Positions 26,161 to 35,122 of a DNA stretch of 64,000 nt are shown piece after piece. Numbering within the stretch: the stretch's first letter is position 1; every line of letters begins with the position of its first letter. Made by a program: the position numbers and the translations under genes. The notes below the pieces were generated by a model. It saw nothing but the letters and a program-made list of their open reading frames with translations, had not been told where the DNA came from and did no database searches. Origin of the DNA: Tropicimonas aquimaris (GTDB lineage: Bacteria; Pseudomonadota; Alphaproteobacteria; Rhodobacterales; Rhodobacteraceae); NCBI RefSeq assembly GCF_042676185.1, contig NZ_JBHTJT010000005.1, positions 62,001 through 126,000 on the forward strand. Direction: 5' to 3'.

Positions 26161-27263
26161 TGGATGTGATGCCCAAATGGGCCGACGTGGTGCTGGTGCC
26201 ACTGATCAGCCTGATCCTCGCTTTCGGTATCTCCGCCCTGGTCATCCTCGGCATCGGCAAGGACCCGGTCGAGGCGGTCAAGCTGATGGTCACCGGCGCC
26301 TTCGGCTCGACCTATGGCTGGGGCTACACGCTCTTCTACGCGACGAACTTCATCTTCACCGGGCTGGCCTTTGCCGTGGCCTCCCATGCCAGCATGTTCA
26401 ACATCGGCTCGGAGGGCCAGGCGACGCTCGGCGGCCTCGGCGTGGCGCTGGTGTGTCTCGCCCTGCCCTGGCCGCACTGGGCGATTGCGCTTCCCGCCGC
26501 GATGATCGGCGGCGCGCTCTTCGGCGCCGCCTGGGCCTTCCTGCCGGCCTGGCTGCAGGCGAAGCGGGGCAGCCACATCGTCATCACCACCATCATGTTC
26601 AACTTCATCGGCGCCGCCGTGCTGAACTACATGCTGGTCAACGTGATGCGCCCCGAGGGGTCCATGGACCCGGCCTCCGCCAAGTTCCCGGCGGGCACCA
26701 ACCTGCCGACGCTGCACGACATCCTCGCCCCTTTCGGCATCGAGTTCTCCAGTGCCGCCCCGGCCAACATCAGCTTCCTGATCGCGCTGCTGGCCTGTTT
26801 CCTCGTCTGGCTGATGCTCTGGCGCACCCGGTTCGGCTTCGAGCTGCGCGCCTTTGGCCGCTCCGAATCCGCGGCGGTCTATGCGGGCATCTCGCCCGCC
26901 AAGATCATCATCGTCGCGATGCTGATCTCCGGCGGCCTGTCCGGCCTGATGGCGATCAACAACGTCATGGGAGAGGCCGAACGGCTGGTTCTGAACTCGG
27001 TCGAGGGCGCGGGCTTCATCGGCATCGCGGTGGCGCTCATGGGGCGCAACCACCCGGTGGGCGTGGCTCTGGCAGCGATCCTCTTCGGCTTCCTCTACCA
27101 AGGCGGCGCGGAACTGGCGCTGTGGATGTCGATCCCGCGTGAGTTGATCGTGGTGATCCAGGGCCTCGTGATCCTGTTCACCGGTGCGCTGGACAACATG
27201 GTTCGCATGCCGATCGAACGGGTGTTCCTGATGATGCGGCGCAACGCCAAGGCAGGAGAGTGA
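26160..27263 (+). CDS. Nucleoside-type ABC transporter permease 1
   Basis: 367 residues with about nine membrane segments. Family motif: VASHASMFNIGSEGQATLGG, and a C-terminal GFIGIAVALMGRNHPVGVALAAILFG. The ATG shares its A with the TAA of the ATPase gene. It pairs with permease 2 to form the heterodimeric channel. Confidence 0.92.
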   Translation: MDVMPKWADVVLVPLISLILAFGISALVILGIGKDPVEAVKLMVTGAFGSTYGWGYTLFYATNFIFTGLAFAVASHASMFNIGSEGQATLGGLGVALVCLALPWPHWAIALPAAMIGGALFGAAWAFLPAWLQAKRGSHIVITTIMFNFIGAAVLNYMLVNVMRPEGSMDPASAKFPAGTNLPTLHDILAPFGIEFSSAAPANISFLIALLACFLVWLMLWRTRFGFELRAFGRSESAAVYAGISPAKIIIVAMLISGGLSGLMAINNVMGEAERLVLNSVEGAGFIGIAVALMGRNHPVGVALAAILFGFLYQGGAELALWMSIPRELIVVIQGLVILFTGALDNMVRMPIERVFLMMRRNAKAGE

Positions 27264-27265
27264 GC

Positions 27266-28234
27266 ATGGATTTCTCGACACTGATCCAGATCCTCGACTC
27301 GACCATGCGGCTGGCCACGCCATTGCTGCTGGCCTGCCTGGCGGGCCTCTTCTCCGAGCGGTCCGGAATCTTCGACATCGGACTGGAAGCCAAGATGCTG
27401 ATCTCCGCCTTCTTCTCGGCGGCGGTGGCCTATGACACGGGCTCTGTCTGGCTCGGGCTGCTGGCCGGCATTGCCGCATCGATGGTCTTTGCCGCCATCC
27501 ATGGGGTGGCCTCGATCACCTTTCGCGGCAACCAGCTGATCTCGGGCGTGGCGCTCAACTTCCTCGCCTCCGGCATGACCGTGCTGATCGCGCAGAACTG
27601 GTTCCAGCAGGGCGGCCGGACGCCGTCGCTGCTCGGCAAGGCCCGTTTCGAGCCGCTCACCCTGCCCTTCGCGGACGCATTCTCGGACGTTCCCGTGCTG
27701 GGCCCGATCTATTCCGAGCTCCTGTCGGGCCATTCCATCCTCGTCTACGTGGCTCTGCTGGCCGTGCCGGCGACCTACTGGGTGCTCTACCGCACCCGCT
27801 TCGGCCTGCGCCTGCGCGCGGTCGGCGAGAACCCCGCAGCGGTGGATACCGCCGGCGTCTCGGTGATCGGCCTGCGCTATGCCGCCGTCGCCATCGCCGG
27901 GCTGCTCTGCGGCATCGCCGGGGCCTATCTCGCCACCGGCCTGCAGGCCGGGTTCGTCAAGGACATGACCGCCGGCCGAGGCTATATCGCGCTCGCGGCG
28001 CTGATCTTTGCCAAGTGGCGGCCGTGGTACGCGCTCTCCGCCTGCCTGCTCTTCGGCCTGCTGCAGGCGCTGGCGCTGCGGACCGACGTGGTCGAGGCGA
28101 TCTTCCCCTTCCGGATGCCGGTGCAGCTGCTCGACAGCCTGCCCTACATCCTGACGGTGGTGATCCTGGCCGGTTTCGTGGGCAAGGCGATCCCGCCGCG
28201 TGCGGGCGGCCAACCTTACGTCAAGGAGCGCTGA
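27266..28234 (+). CDS. Nucleoside-type ABC transporter permease 2
   Basis: 322 residues with about eight membrane segments. It has GLFSERSGIFDIGLEAKMLI (the equivalent of the NIG(S/L)EGQ motif) and GRGYIALAALIFAKWRP. The ATG at 27266 has GGAG 7 nt upstream; GTG at 27260 is a less likely start. Last gene of the operon, followed by a strong hairpin. Confidence 0.92.
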   Translation: MDFSTLIQILDSTMRLATPLLLACLAGLFSERSGIFDIGLEAKMLISAFFSAAVAYDTGSVWLGLLAGIAASMVFAAIHGVASITFRGNQLISGVALNFLASGMTVLIAQNWFQQGGRTPSLLGKARFEPLTLPFADAFSDVPVLGPIYSELLSGHSILVYVALLAVPATYWVLYRTRFGLRLRAVGENPAAVDTAGVSVIGLRYAAVAIAGLLCGIAGAYLATGLQAGFVKDMTAGRGYIALAALIFAKWRPWYALSACLLFGLLQALALRTDVVEAIFPFRMPVQLLDSLPYILTVVILAGFVGKAIPPRAGGQPYVKER

Positions 28235-28249
28235 GCAGCGCCATGCGCT

Positions 28250-28284
28250 CTGGCGCCTTGGGACCACGACCCCCAAGGCGCCAG
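28250..28284 (+). terminator. Strong hairpin after the nucleoside transporter operon
   Basis: Perfect 13-bp stem CTGGCGCCTTGGG (28250-28262) with CCCAAGGCGCCAG (28272-28284) and a 9-nt loop. No clear T-run follows, so it could be a terminator or a 3' stabilising structure. Confidence 0.7.
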
Positions 28285-28402
28285 GCCGCACTTGTTCCGC
28301 GGAACCTTACGTCAACGGCAACCCGGAAAATCGCGCCATGAAAGTAGCGGGAACCCCGGCTTGGGCGTTGCGGCATCACAAGTCTCGGCCTAAAGGTCGC
28401 AC

Positions 28403-29326
28403 ATGCAGATATACCTGCCCATCGCCGAAGTCTCCGTTAACGCCTTCCAACTGCTCGGTCTCGGCGGGCTTGTCGGCGTCCTGTCCGGCATGTTCGGCGT
28501 GGGGGGCGGCTTTCTCCTGACGCCGTTGCTGTTCTTCGCAGGGATCCCGCCCGCGGTGGCCGTGGCGACCGGAGCCAACCAGATCGTTGCCTCCTCCGTC
28601 TCCGGCGTCCTGGCGCATTTCCGGCGCAAGACGGTCGACATCCGCATGGGGTTCGTGTTGCAGGCCGGCGGCCTGGTGGGCGCGGCCATGGGCATCGCCG
28701 TCTTCAACCTGCTCAAGGCGCTCGGACAGGTCGACCTGCTCATCACCCTGTTCTACGTCGTCTTCCTCGGGATCGTCGGCAGCCTGATGCTCGTCGAATC
28801 CCTCCGCGCGCTGCGCCGCTCGAAGTCGGACGTGCCCAAACCCTACACGCGGCGACAGCGCAACTGGGTCCATACCTGGCCCCTGAAGATGCGGTTCCGC
28901 GCCTCCGGTCTCTATATCTCCGTGATCCCCCCCCTGCTCGTCGGCATGTCGGTGGGCGTGCTCGCCGCGATCATGGGCGTCGGCGGCGGCTTCATCATGG
29001 TCCCGGCGATGATCTACATCCTCGGCATGCCGACCAAGGTTGTCGTCGGCACCTCGCTGTTCCAGATCATCCTCGTCGCCGCCTTCTCGACGCTGCTGCA
29101 CGCGATCACCAACCACACGGTGGACATGGTTCTGGCGCTCCTGCTGCTGATTGGCGGCGTCGTCGGCGCGCAGTTCGGCACGCAGATCGGAACGAAGCTC
29201 AAAGCCGAACAGCTGCGGGTGCTGCTGGCGGCGCTGGTGCTCGCGGTCTGCGGCAAGCTCGCCGCCGACCTGCTGATAGAGCCGCGCGAGCTGTTCTCTA
29301 TCAGTGAAGCCGGGGGGCAGACCTGA
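28403..29326 (+). CDS. Sulfite exporter TauE/SafE family membrane protein
   Basis: 307 residues, about eight membrane segments arranged as two repeats: GLVGVLSGMFGVGGGFLLTPLLFF in the first half and GVLAAIMGVGGGFIMVPAMIY in the second, the hallmark glycine-rich helices of TauE/SafE. The substrate is probably a sulfur anion or organic anion. Its TGA overlaps the TIGR02186 gene start (TGATG), a pairing common in alphaproteobacteria. Confidence 0.9.
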   Translation: MQIYLPIAEVSVNAFQLLGLGGLVGVLSGMFGVGGGFLLTPLLFFAGIPPAVAVATGANQIVASSVSGVLAHFRRKTVDIRMGFVLQAGGLVGAAMGIAVFNLLKALGQVDLLITLFYVVFLGIVGSLMLVESLRALRRSKSDVPKPYTRRQRNWVHTWPLKMRFRASGLYISVIPPLLVGMSVGVLAAIMGVGGGFIMVPAMIYILGMPTKVVVGTSLFQIILVAAFSTLLHAITNHTVDMVLALLLLIGGVVGAQFGTQIGTKLKAEQLRVLLAALVLAVCGKLAADLLIEPRELFSISEAGGQT

Positions 29327-30099
29327 TGCGCAGGTTGCTGTCCGCCGCCCTCGCCCTCGCCGCCGCCCTCGGCATCTCCGCCGCGGCAAAGGCGCAGACT
29401 GTCGTCGCCGACCTGAGCCAGAGCCGGGTTGCGATCACCACGAATTTCGCCGGATCCCAGATTCTCGTTTTCGGTGCCGTACAGGAGACCGGACCGGACG
29501 CCGGCACCCCGTTCGACATCATCGTGACGGTCTCCGGACCGAGGGAGCCGGTGACCGTCCGCAAAAAGGATCGCGTGGCCGGAATCTGGGTGAATACGGA
29601 AGCCGTGGATGTCACAGCTGCGCCGGCCTTCTACGCCATTTCCACGAACCGGCGCATGGAGCAGATCCTGTCCATGACCGAAGACCTGCGCCGCTCGATC
29701 ACCATCCCCCGGGCGATCCGCTCCGCCGGCCTGGCCAGCCAGGTCGACGAGGCTGAGGAATTCACCGAGGCGCTGATCCGCCTGAAGGAGAAGAACGGCA
29801 GCTACCGCGTCGAGGAATTCGGCGTCACGATGATCGGGCAGCCGCTGTTCCGGACCGACATCAACCTTCCGTCCAACATCTCCGAAGGTCGCTACACCGC
29901 GCGGATCTTCATGCTGCGGGACAAACAGGTTATCGCCTCTTACACCGACGTTCTCGACGTGCGGAAGGTCGGGCTGGAGCGCTGGATCTACAACCTCGCC
30001 CAGGAGCAGGCCATGATCTACGGCCTGCTCTCCCTCGCGATCGCGATGGTCGCGGGCTGGGGCGCGTCCGCCGCCTTCCGCTACATCCGGGGAAACTGA
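29326..30099 (+). CDS. TIGR02186-type membrane-anchored protein
   Basis: 257 residues: signal peptide (MRRLLSAALALAAALGISAAAKA), a periplasmic beta-rich body starting TVVADLSQSRVAITTNFAGSQ, and one C-terminal membrane segment (GLLSLAIAMVAGWGASAAFRY). Matches the TIGR02186 family, whose role is unknown but which travels with TauE-type exporters. Translationally coupled to that gene. Confidence 0.85.
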   Translation: MRRLLSAALALAAALGISAAAKAQTVVADLSQSRVAITTNFAGSQILVFGAVQETGPDAGTPFDIIVTVSGPREPVTVRKKDRVAGIWVNTEAVDVTAAPAFYAISTNRRMEQILSMTEDLRRSITIPRAIRSAGLASQVDEAEEFTEALIRLKEKNGSYRVEEFGVTMIGQPLFRTDINLPSNISEGRYTARIFMLRDKQVIASYTDVLDVRKVGLERWIYNLAQEQAMIYGLLSLAIAMVAGWGASAAFRYIRGN

Positions 30100-30109
30100 A
30101 CTGGCCGAG

Positions 30110-30610
30110 CTAGGCGGTCCGGTTCAACCGGTCCTCCAGCACCTCGAAAGGCACGGAAGGCTCGTTCTTGCCGTCCCGGATGACCAGCGAGGTCTTGACG
30201 CTGGCGACATTGGGCGCCGCCGTCAACTGCCCGGTCAGGAAGGACTGGAAGGTGGACAGGTCGGGCGCCACGCATTTCAGGATGAAATCGATCTCGCCGT
30301 TGAGCATGTGGCATTCGCGAACCAGCGGCCACTCGCGGCATTTCTGCTCGAAGGCGCTCAGATCGGCCTCGGCCTGGCTGTTCAGCCCCACCATGGCAAA
30401 GACCTGGACCTCGAAGCCGAGTTCGCGCGGGTCGATATCAGCATGGTAGCCACGGATGAAGCCGGCCTCCTCCAGGGTGCGAACGCGTCGCAGGCACGGG
30501 GGAGCTGAGATGCCGACCCGTCGCGCGAGCTCGACATTGGTCATGCGGCCGTCCGCCTGGAGTTCCGCCAGAATCTGGCGATCGATTGGGTCGAGTTTTG
30601 CTCCCGGCAT
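30110..30610 (-). CDS. Lrp/AsnC-family transcriptional regulator
   Basis: 166 residues: N-terminal HTH (LDPIDRQILAELQADGRMTNVELARRVGISAPPCLRRVRTLEE region) and a C-terminal RAM ligand-binding domain (VLNGEIDFILK-like LNGEIDFILKCV). It diverges from trxB. Two direct GCGCAACA repeats 21 bp apart in the shared spacer may be its own operator. Confidence 0.93.
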   Translation of the reverse strand: MPGAKLDPIDRQILAELQADGRMTNVELARRVGISAPPCLRRVRTLEEAGFIRGYHADIDPRELGFEVQVFAMVGLNSQAEADLSAFEQKCREWPLVRECHMLNGEIDFILKCVAPDLSTFQSFLTGQLTAAPNVASVKTSLVIRDGKNEPSVPFEVLEDRLNRTA

Positions 30611-30655
30611 TCAGCCCTCCGAGTTTTTCCAAACCTTAGCGAGGCAAGCCGGGCT

Positions 30656-30684
30656 GCGCAACAATGTTTCACAAAAGCGCAACA
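30656..30684. promoter_or_regulatory. Direct-repeat candidate operator between lrp-like gene and trxB
   Basis: GCGCAACA occurs at 30656-30663 and again at 30677-30684, 21 bp (two helical turns) apart, in the divergent spacer. This fits Lrp-type dimers binding the same DNA face. No footprint evidence. Confidence 0.4.
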
Positions 30685-30808
30685 TTTATCCGCCTTGCGG
30701 TGTGTGCATGGCTGAATGCGGGAAAAGCTTCCAGTTCGATCGGCCCGGTCTTATATCCGACGGAACGGTGCCCCATGCGCGGCACTTCAGGTTTACGAAA
30801 GGCTCCAG

Positions 30809-31777
30809 ATGTCCAGCACCCGCCACACCCGCGTTCTCATCATCGGATCCGGTCCGGCCGGTTACACCGCCGCCGTATATGCAAGCCGCGCCATGCTTAA
30901 CCCCATCCTCGTTCAGGGGATCCAGCCGGGCGGGCAGCTGACGATCACCACCGAGGTCGAGAACTGGCCCGGCGAGAAGGAGATTCAGGGGCCGGACCTG
31001 ATGGTGCAGATGGAAGAGCACGCGCGCGCCGTGGGCACCGAGATCATTGCGGATCATATCGCGTCGATCGATCTGTCGCGCCGCCCGTTCACGGCACATG
31101 GCGACAGCGGAACCACTTACACTGCCGATGCCGTCATCCTCGCCACGGGTGCCCAGGCGAAGTGGATCGGCATGCCGGGCGAGGAGAAGTTCAAGGGCTT
31201 CGGAGTCTCGGCTTGTGCGACCTGTGACGGGTTCTTCTATCGCGGCAAGGAGGTCGTGGTGATAGGCGGCGGAAACACCGCGGTCGAGGAAGCGCTCTTC
31301 CTGACCAACTTCGCCAGCAAGGTGACCCTGGTGCACCGCCGCGATTCCCTGCGTGCAGAGAAGATCCTGCAGGACCGGCTGTTCAAGCACCCCAAGGTCG
31401 AGATCCTCTGGGATCACACGCCCGAAGAGATCGTCGGCGCCGAAACACCGCTCAGCGTCGAGGGTCTGCGCGCCCGCAACGTCAAGACCGGCGAGATCAC
31501 CCTGGTTCCCGCCGCCGGCGTCTTCGTCGCGATCGGCCATGCGCCTGCATCGGAACTGGTGAAGGACCAGCTCGAGACCCACATGGGCGGCTACGTTGTC
31601 ACCGCGCCCGATTCCACGGCCACCTCCATCCCCGGGGTCTTTGCCGCGGGCGATCTGACCGACCACAAGTACCGGCAGGCGGTGACCTCCGCCGGCATGG
31701 GCTGCATGGCCGCGCTGGAGGCCGAGCATTTTCTGGCGGCGGCAGACGCCGAAGCCCCCGTCACCGAGCCCGCCTGA
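30809..31777 (+). CDS. trxB: Thioredoxin-disulfide reductase
   Basis: 322-residue FAD/NADPH enzyme. FAD-binding GSGPAGYTAAVYAS near residue 13, redox-active ACATCDG, NADPH-binding GGGNTAVEEA, and C-terminal GVFAAGDLTDHKYRQAVTSAG. Start ATG at 30809; length usual. Confidence 0.95.
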   Translation: MSSTRHTRVLIIGSGPAGYTAAVYASRAMLNPILVQGIQPGGQLTITTEVENWPGEKEIQGPDLMVQMEEHARAVGTEIIADHIASIDLSRRPFTAHGDSGTTYTADAVILATGAQAKWIGMPGEEKFKGFGVSACATCDGFFYRGKEVVVIGGGNTAVEEALFLTNFASKVTLVHRRDSLRAEKILQDRLFKHPKVEILWDHTPEEIVGAETPLSVEGLRARNVKTGEITLVPAAGVFVAIGHAPASELVKDQLETHMGGYVVTAPDSTATSIPGVFAAGDLTDHKYRQAVTSAGMGCMAALEAEHFLAAADAEAPVTEPA

Positions 31778-31852
31778 CGCGGCCTTGCGCCGCGGCATTC
31801 TCCACGTAGCGCCGAAACGGCGAGGTGTGTACGCGTGTCCCTCGCCGGACAT

Positions 31853-31874
31853 GGGTATTTGATCCAAGAAGAGA
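31853..31874. repeat. Dispersed repeat tail, copy C
   Basis: GGGTATTTGATCCAAGAAGA matches the tail of copy B (16963-16982) at 18 of 20 positions. It lies 75 bp after trxB. Only the tail module is recognisable here; the rest of 31778-32060 shows no gene. Confidence 0.6.
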
Positions 31875-32060
31875 GAGCCGTCTCGATCATTGCGGAGTGT
31901 CATCCGGCGTCCCTGCCGGCATGTGGGCCATACGCCTCAATCCGAAGATGTTGCCATCAGGCCGCAATCCGCCGATTCCCCTTACGAAATGCCCTCCCCC
32001 CCTTTGATCCCGGCGGCTTTCGTGGAATGCGTTCATGCGTGAACATATAACGAGTCGCCG

Positions 32061-34139
32061 ATGCCACCCGCCGCCGAGAAAGCCACGACACCAGAGGAGG
32101 AGGACCTGCTCTTCCGTCTGCTGCGTCAGCTCGATCTGGCGCCGGAGGCGTCGCAGCGGGCCACCGCCGCGGCCCTTGGCATCTCGCTCGGCCGGCTGAA
32201 CGCCCAGCTTCGGGCGGCTGCCGAGGCCGGGCTGGTCAAGGTCACCGAGCGCGACGGGCCCGACAAGCGGCTACGCTTCGCCTATTCCATCACTTCCCGC
32301 GGGGCGGCCGAGCAATCCCGTCTGCGGGACCAGTTCCTCGGACGAAAATTCGCGGAATACGACGCCCTGCACGCAGAACTGACCGGCACGACGAGCGGTC
32401 TCAACCCATTTCAACACAGGACCAAGACGATGCAGAACCAACACGCTCCCATTCCGGAGCTTTATGTCTCGCATGAGAGCGCTCAGAAACTGAAGGTCGA
32501 AGCCGCCGACCTGCCGAGCTGGGATCTGACCCCGCGCCAGATCTGCGACCTCGAACTCCTGATGAACGGCGGCTTCAACCCGCTCAAGGGCTTCCTCTCT
32601 GAAGAGGATTACAACGGCGTCGTCGAGAACATGCGCCTGGCCGACGGCACCCTCTGGCCAATGCCGATCACGCTCGACGTGAGCCAGAAATTCGCCGACA
32701 GCGTCGAGCCCGGCCAGGACATCGCGCTGCGCGACCAGGAAGGCGTGATCCTCGCCATCCTGTCGATCACCGACCGGTTCACCCCGAACAAGGCCAAGGA
32801 AGCCGAGAAGGTCTTTGGCGCCGATGACGTCGCCCACCCGGCCGTCAACTACCTGCACAACGTGGCCGGCCCGGTCTATCTCGGCGGTCCGGTCATCGGC
32901 ATCCAGCAGCCCGTCCATTACGACTTCCGCGCCCGTCGCGACACGCCCAATGAGCTGCGCGCCTATTTTCGCAAGCTCGGCTGGCGGAAGATCGTGGCCT
33001 TCCAGACCCGCAACCCGCTGCACCGCGCGCACCAGGAACTGACCTTCCGCGCAGCCAAGGAGTGCCAGGCCAACCTGCTGATCCATCCGGTCGTCGGCAT
33101 GACCAAGCCGGGCGACGTGGACCACTTCACCCGCGTGCGTTGCTACGAAGCGGTTCTGGACAAGTACCCTGCCGCCACCACCACCATGTCGCTGCTGCCG
33201 CTGGCGATGCGCATGGCCGGCCCCCGCGAGGCGGTCTGGCACGGGCTGATCCGCAAGAACCACGGCGTGACCCACTTCATCGTCGGCCGCGACCACGCCG
33301 GCCCGGGGAGCAACAGCAAGGGCGAGGATTTCTACGGCCCCTACGACGCGCAGGACCTCTTCAAAGAGCACGAGGAGGAAATGGGCATCGAGATGGTGCC
33401 GTTCAAACACATGGTCTACGTGCAGGAGCGCGCCCAGTATGAGCCGGCCGACGAGATCGAAGAGGGCGTGACCGTTCTCAACATCTCCGGCACCGAGCTG
33501 CGTCGCCGCCTGGCCGAGGGCCTCGAGATCCCCGACTGGTTCTCCTTCCCCGACGTGGTCTCCGAGCTTCGCCGCACCCGTCCGCCGCGGGCCAAGCAGG
33601 GCTTCACCGTGTTTTTCACCGGCTTCTCCGGCTCCGGCAAGTCGACCATCGCCAACGCGCTCATGGTCAAGCTGATGGAGATGGGCGGCCGCCCGGTGAC
33701 GCTGCTTGACGGCGACATCGTGCGCAAGAACCTCTCCAGCGAGCTGGGCTTCTCCAAGGAGCACCGCGACCTGAACATTCGCCGCATCGGCTACGTGGCG
33801 TCCGAGATCACCAAGAACGGCGGTATCGCGATCTGTGCGCCGATCGCGCCCTACGCGACCACCCGTCGCGCGGTGCGTGAGGATATCGAATCCTACGGCG
33901 CCTTCGTCGAGGTCCACGTCGCGACCACGATCGAGGAATGCGAGAAGCGGGACCGCAAGGGCCTCTACAAGCTCGCCCGCGAAGGCAAGATCAAGGAGTT
34001 CACCGGCATCTCCGACCCCTACGACGTGCCGGAGAACCCCGAGCTGCGCCTCGACACCGACGGCGTCGATGTCGATTACTGCGCCCAGCAGGTGCTGCTG
34101 AAGCTCGAGAGCATGGGCCTGATCGGCGCCGAATCCTGA
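32061..34139 (+). CDS. Winged-helix (MarR/EPS-type) domain in frame with sulfate adenylyltransferase-APS kinase
   Basis: A continuous 692-residue frame. Residues 1-123 resemble the small MarR-like 'EPS-associated' regulators: LLFRLLRQLDLAPEASQR, LGISLGRLNAQLRAA and SRLRDQFLGRKFAEYDAL. Residue 124 is Met at 32430 (MQNQHAPIPELYVSHESA), the usual start of Sat-CysC. ATP sulfurylase follows, with QTRNPLHRAHQELT and VGRDHAGPG, then APS kinase with FSGSGKSTIANAL. Together they make APS and PAPS. The Sat-CysC part (569 residues) is of normal length. If translation starts at 32430, the upstream part would be a regulator that has lost its stop. The ribosome-binding site at 32430 is weak (AGGA, far). 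Enzyme call firm; fusion unproven. Confidence 0.88.
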   Translation: MPPAAEKATTPEEEDLLFRLLRQLDLAPEASQRATAAALGISLGRLNAQLRAAAEAGLVKVTERDGPDKRLRFAYSITSRGAAEQSRLRDQFLGRKFAEYDALHAELTGTTSGLNPFQHRTKTMQNQHAPIPELYVSHESAQKLKVEAADLPSWDLTPRQICDLELLMNGGFNPLKGFLSEEDYNGVVENMRLADGTLWPMPITLDVSQKFADSVEPGQDIALRDQEGVILAILSITDRFTPNKAKEAEKVFGADDVAHPAVNYLHNVAGPVYLGGPVIGIQQPVHYDFRARRDTPNELRAYFRKLGWRKIVAFQTRNPLHRAHQELTFRAAKECQANLLIHPVVGMTKPGDVDHFTRVRCYEAVLDKYPAATTTMSLLPLAMRMAGPREAVWHGLIRKNHGVTHFIVGRDHAGPGSNSKGEDFYGPYDAQDLFKEHEEEMGIEMVPFKHMVYVQERAQYEPADEIEEGVTVLNISGTELRRRLAEGLEIPDWFSFPDVVSELRRTRPPRAKQGFTVFFTGFSGSGKSTIANALMVKLMEMGGRPVTLLDGDIVRKNLSSELGFSKEHRDLNIRRIGYVASEITKNGGIAICAPIAPYATTRRAVREDIESYGAFVEVHVATTIEECEKRDRKGLYKLAREGKIKEFTGISDPYDVPENPELRLDTDGVDVDYCAQQVLLKLESMGLIGAES

Positions 34140-34164
34140 TCGCAGGCGCGCCCTGACGACAAGC

Positions 34165-34199
34165 GAACGCCCCGCCATCTGGCGGGGCGTTCTGCTTTT
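34165..34199 (+). terminator. Rho-independent terminator after sat-cysC
   Basis: Perfect 12-bp stem GAACGCCCCGCC (34165-34176) / GGCGGGGCGTTC (34181-34192), loop ATCT, then TGCTTTT. Classic intrinsic terminator. Confidence 0.9.
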
Positions 34200-34328
34200 C
34201 CCGCCTGCCGCTACGGCTGATTGCGCCTTCGCGGGAATCCCCTCCAAATTGCCCCAATCCGCCTGCGATTTCGCCGGATTCCGGGCGCCTCCTCACGCTT
34301 ATTGTTGATGTGTTGAGAGGTGAATTTC

Positions 34329-34865
34329 ATGGGGATGTTCAATCGCGCCGGTTTCAGGTCAACCGGGGTCTGGGTTCTGCTGCGATACCTTGCGCTCCCG
34401 ATCCTGATCTGCGCCGCGGTCTATTCCTTCGGCGGCCCCCACCTGCGCACCAAGATCCACGCCAGGGCGTCTGCGGTCGTCACTCCGGTGCAGGATAGCG
34501 TGAAAGCCCTCCTCGGGCGCTCGGAGATGCTGCAGGAGCGGGTTCACTTGCGGGATCCCGAGATCGCCCCCGGCACGGCCACGATCCGGATCTCCGACCT
34601 GCCGGTCGCGGCCCAAGTCCCCGTGGTGAAACTTAGCGATCTGCCGACGGTCGAAGGCACGCAAACCGTGCGCCTGAGCGACCTGCCGGAACCGGTGGAG
34701 AACACCTACTATTTCCTGACAAACAAGCCCGAGCCGACGCTGGCGGTGATGACATCCGGCAGGCCGGTGCCGCGTCCGGTGCAGGCGGCATTGGCAGACG
34801 TGGTCGCGGTGGACGTCACGGGAGCGGCCCGGGACGGGTCCGCGGGCGCGCTCGAAACGCCGTGA
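34329..34865 (+). CDS. Hypothetical single-pass membrane protein with SDLP repeats
   Basis: 178 residues, unrecognised. A membrane segment (VLLRYLALPILICAAVYSFG) near the N-terminus is followed by a soluble part with three short repeats: TIRISDLPV, VVKLSDLPT and TVRLSDLPE, spaced about 17 residues. GAGAGG upstream supports the ATG at 34329 over GTG at 34320. It is flanked by the sat-cysC terminator and, head-on, the DUF1150 gene. Confidence 0.75.
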   Translation: MGMFNRAGFRSTGVWVLLRYLALPILICAAVYSFGGPHLRTKIHARASAVVTPVQDSVKALLGRSEMLQERVHLRDPEIAPGTATIRISDLPVAAQVPVVKLSDLPTVEGTQTVRLSDLPEPVENTYYFLTNKPEPTLAVMTSGRPVPRPVQAALADVVAVDVTGAARDGSAGALETP

Positions 34866-34875
34866 GTGGCGGCAG

Positions 34876-35112
34876 TCAGTGGACGTTCACCGGGGTCAGG
34901 TCGTTCTGACGCGCGAGGACGAACGCGAGTTTGCGACCCCTTACAAGGGCGAGGCGCTGCCCTTCGGCGTCATGCACCGCATACAGGTCCTTCACGCCCT
35001 CGGCCTGGCGCCGCAGTTCTTCCGGCAGATCGTCGAGATCGACGGGGCGGACATAGACGATCGGCCTTTCGTTCGTCGTCTGCGATTCGCCGATCGGATG
35101 CTTGTGATCCAT
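34876..35112 (-). CDS. DUF1150-family small protein
   Basis: 78 residues; contains IVYVRPVDLDDLPEELRRQ and LYAVHDAEGQRLALVRGRKLAFVLAR, characteristic of DUF1150. Members usually lie directly behind an Hsp20 gene, as here (10-nt gap). Role unknown; a link to heat response is inferred from that pairing. Confidence 0.85.
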   Translation of the reverse strand: MDHKHPIGESQTTNERPIVYVRPVDLDDLPEELRRQAEGVKDLYAVHDAEGQRLALVRGRKLAFVLARQNDLTPVNVH

Positions 35113-35122
35113 GTCTGCCTCC

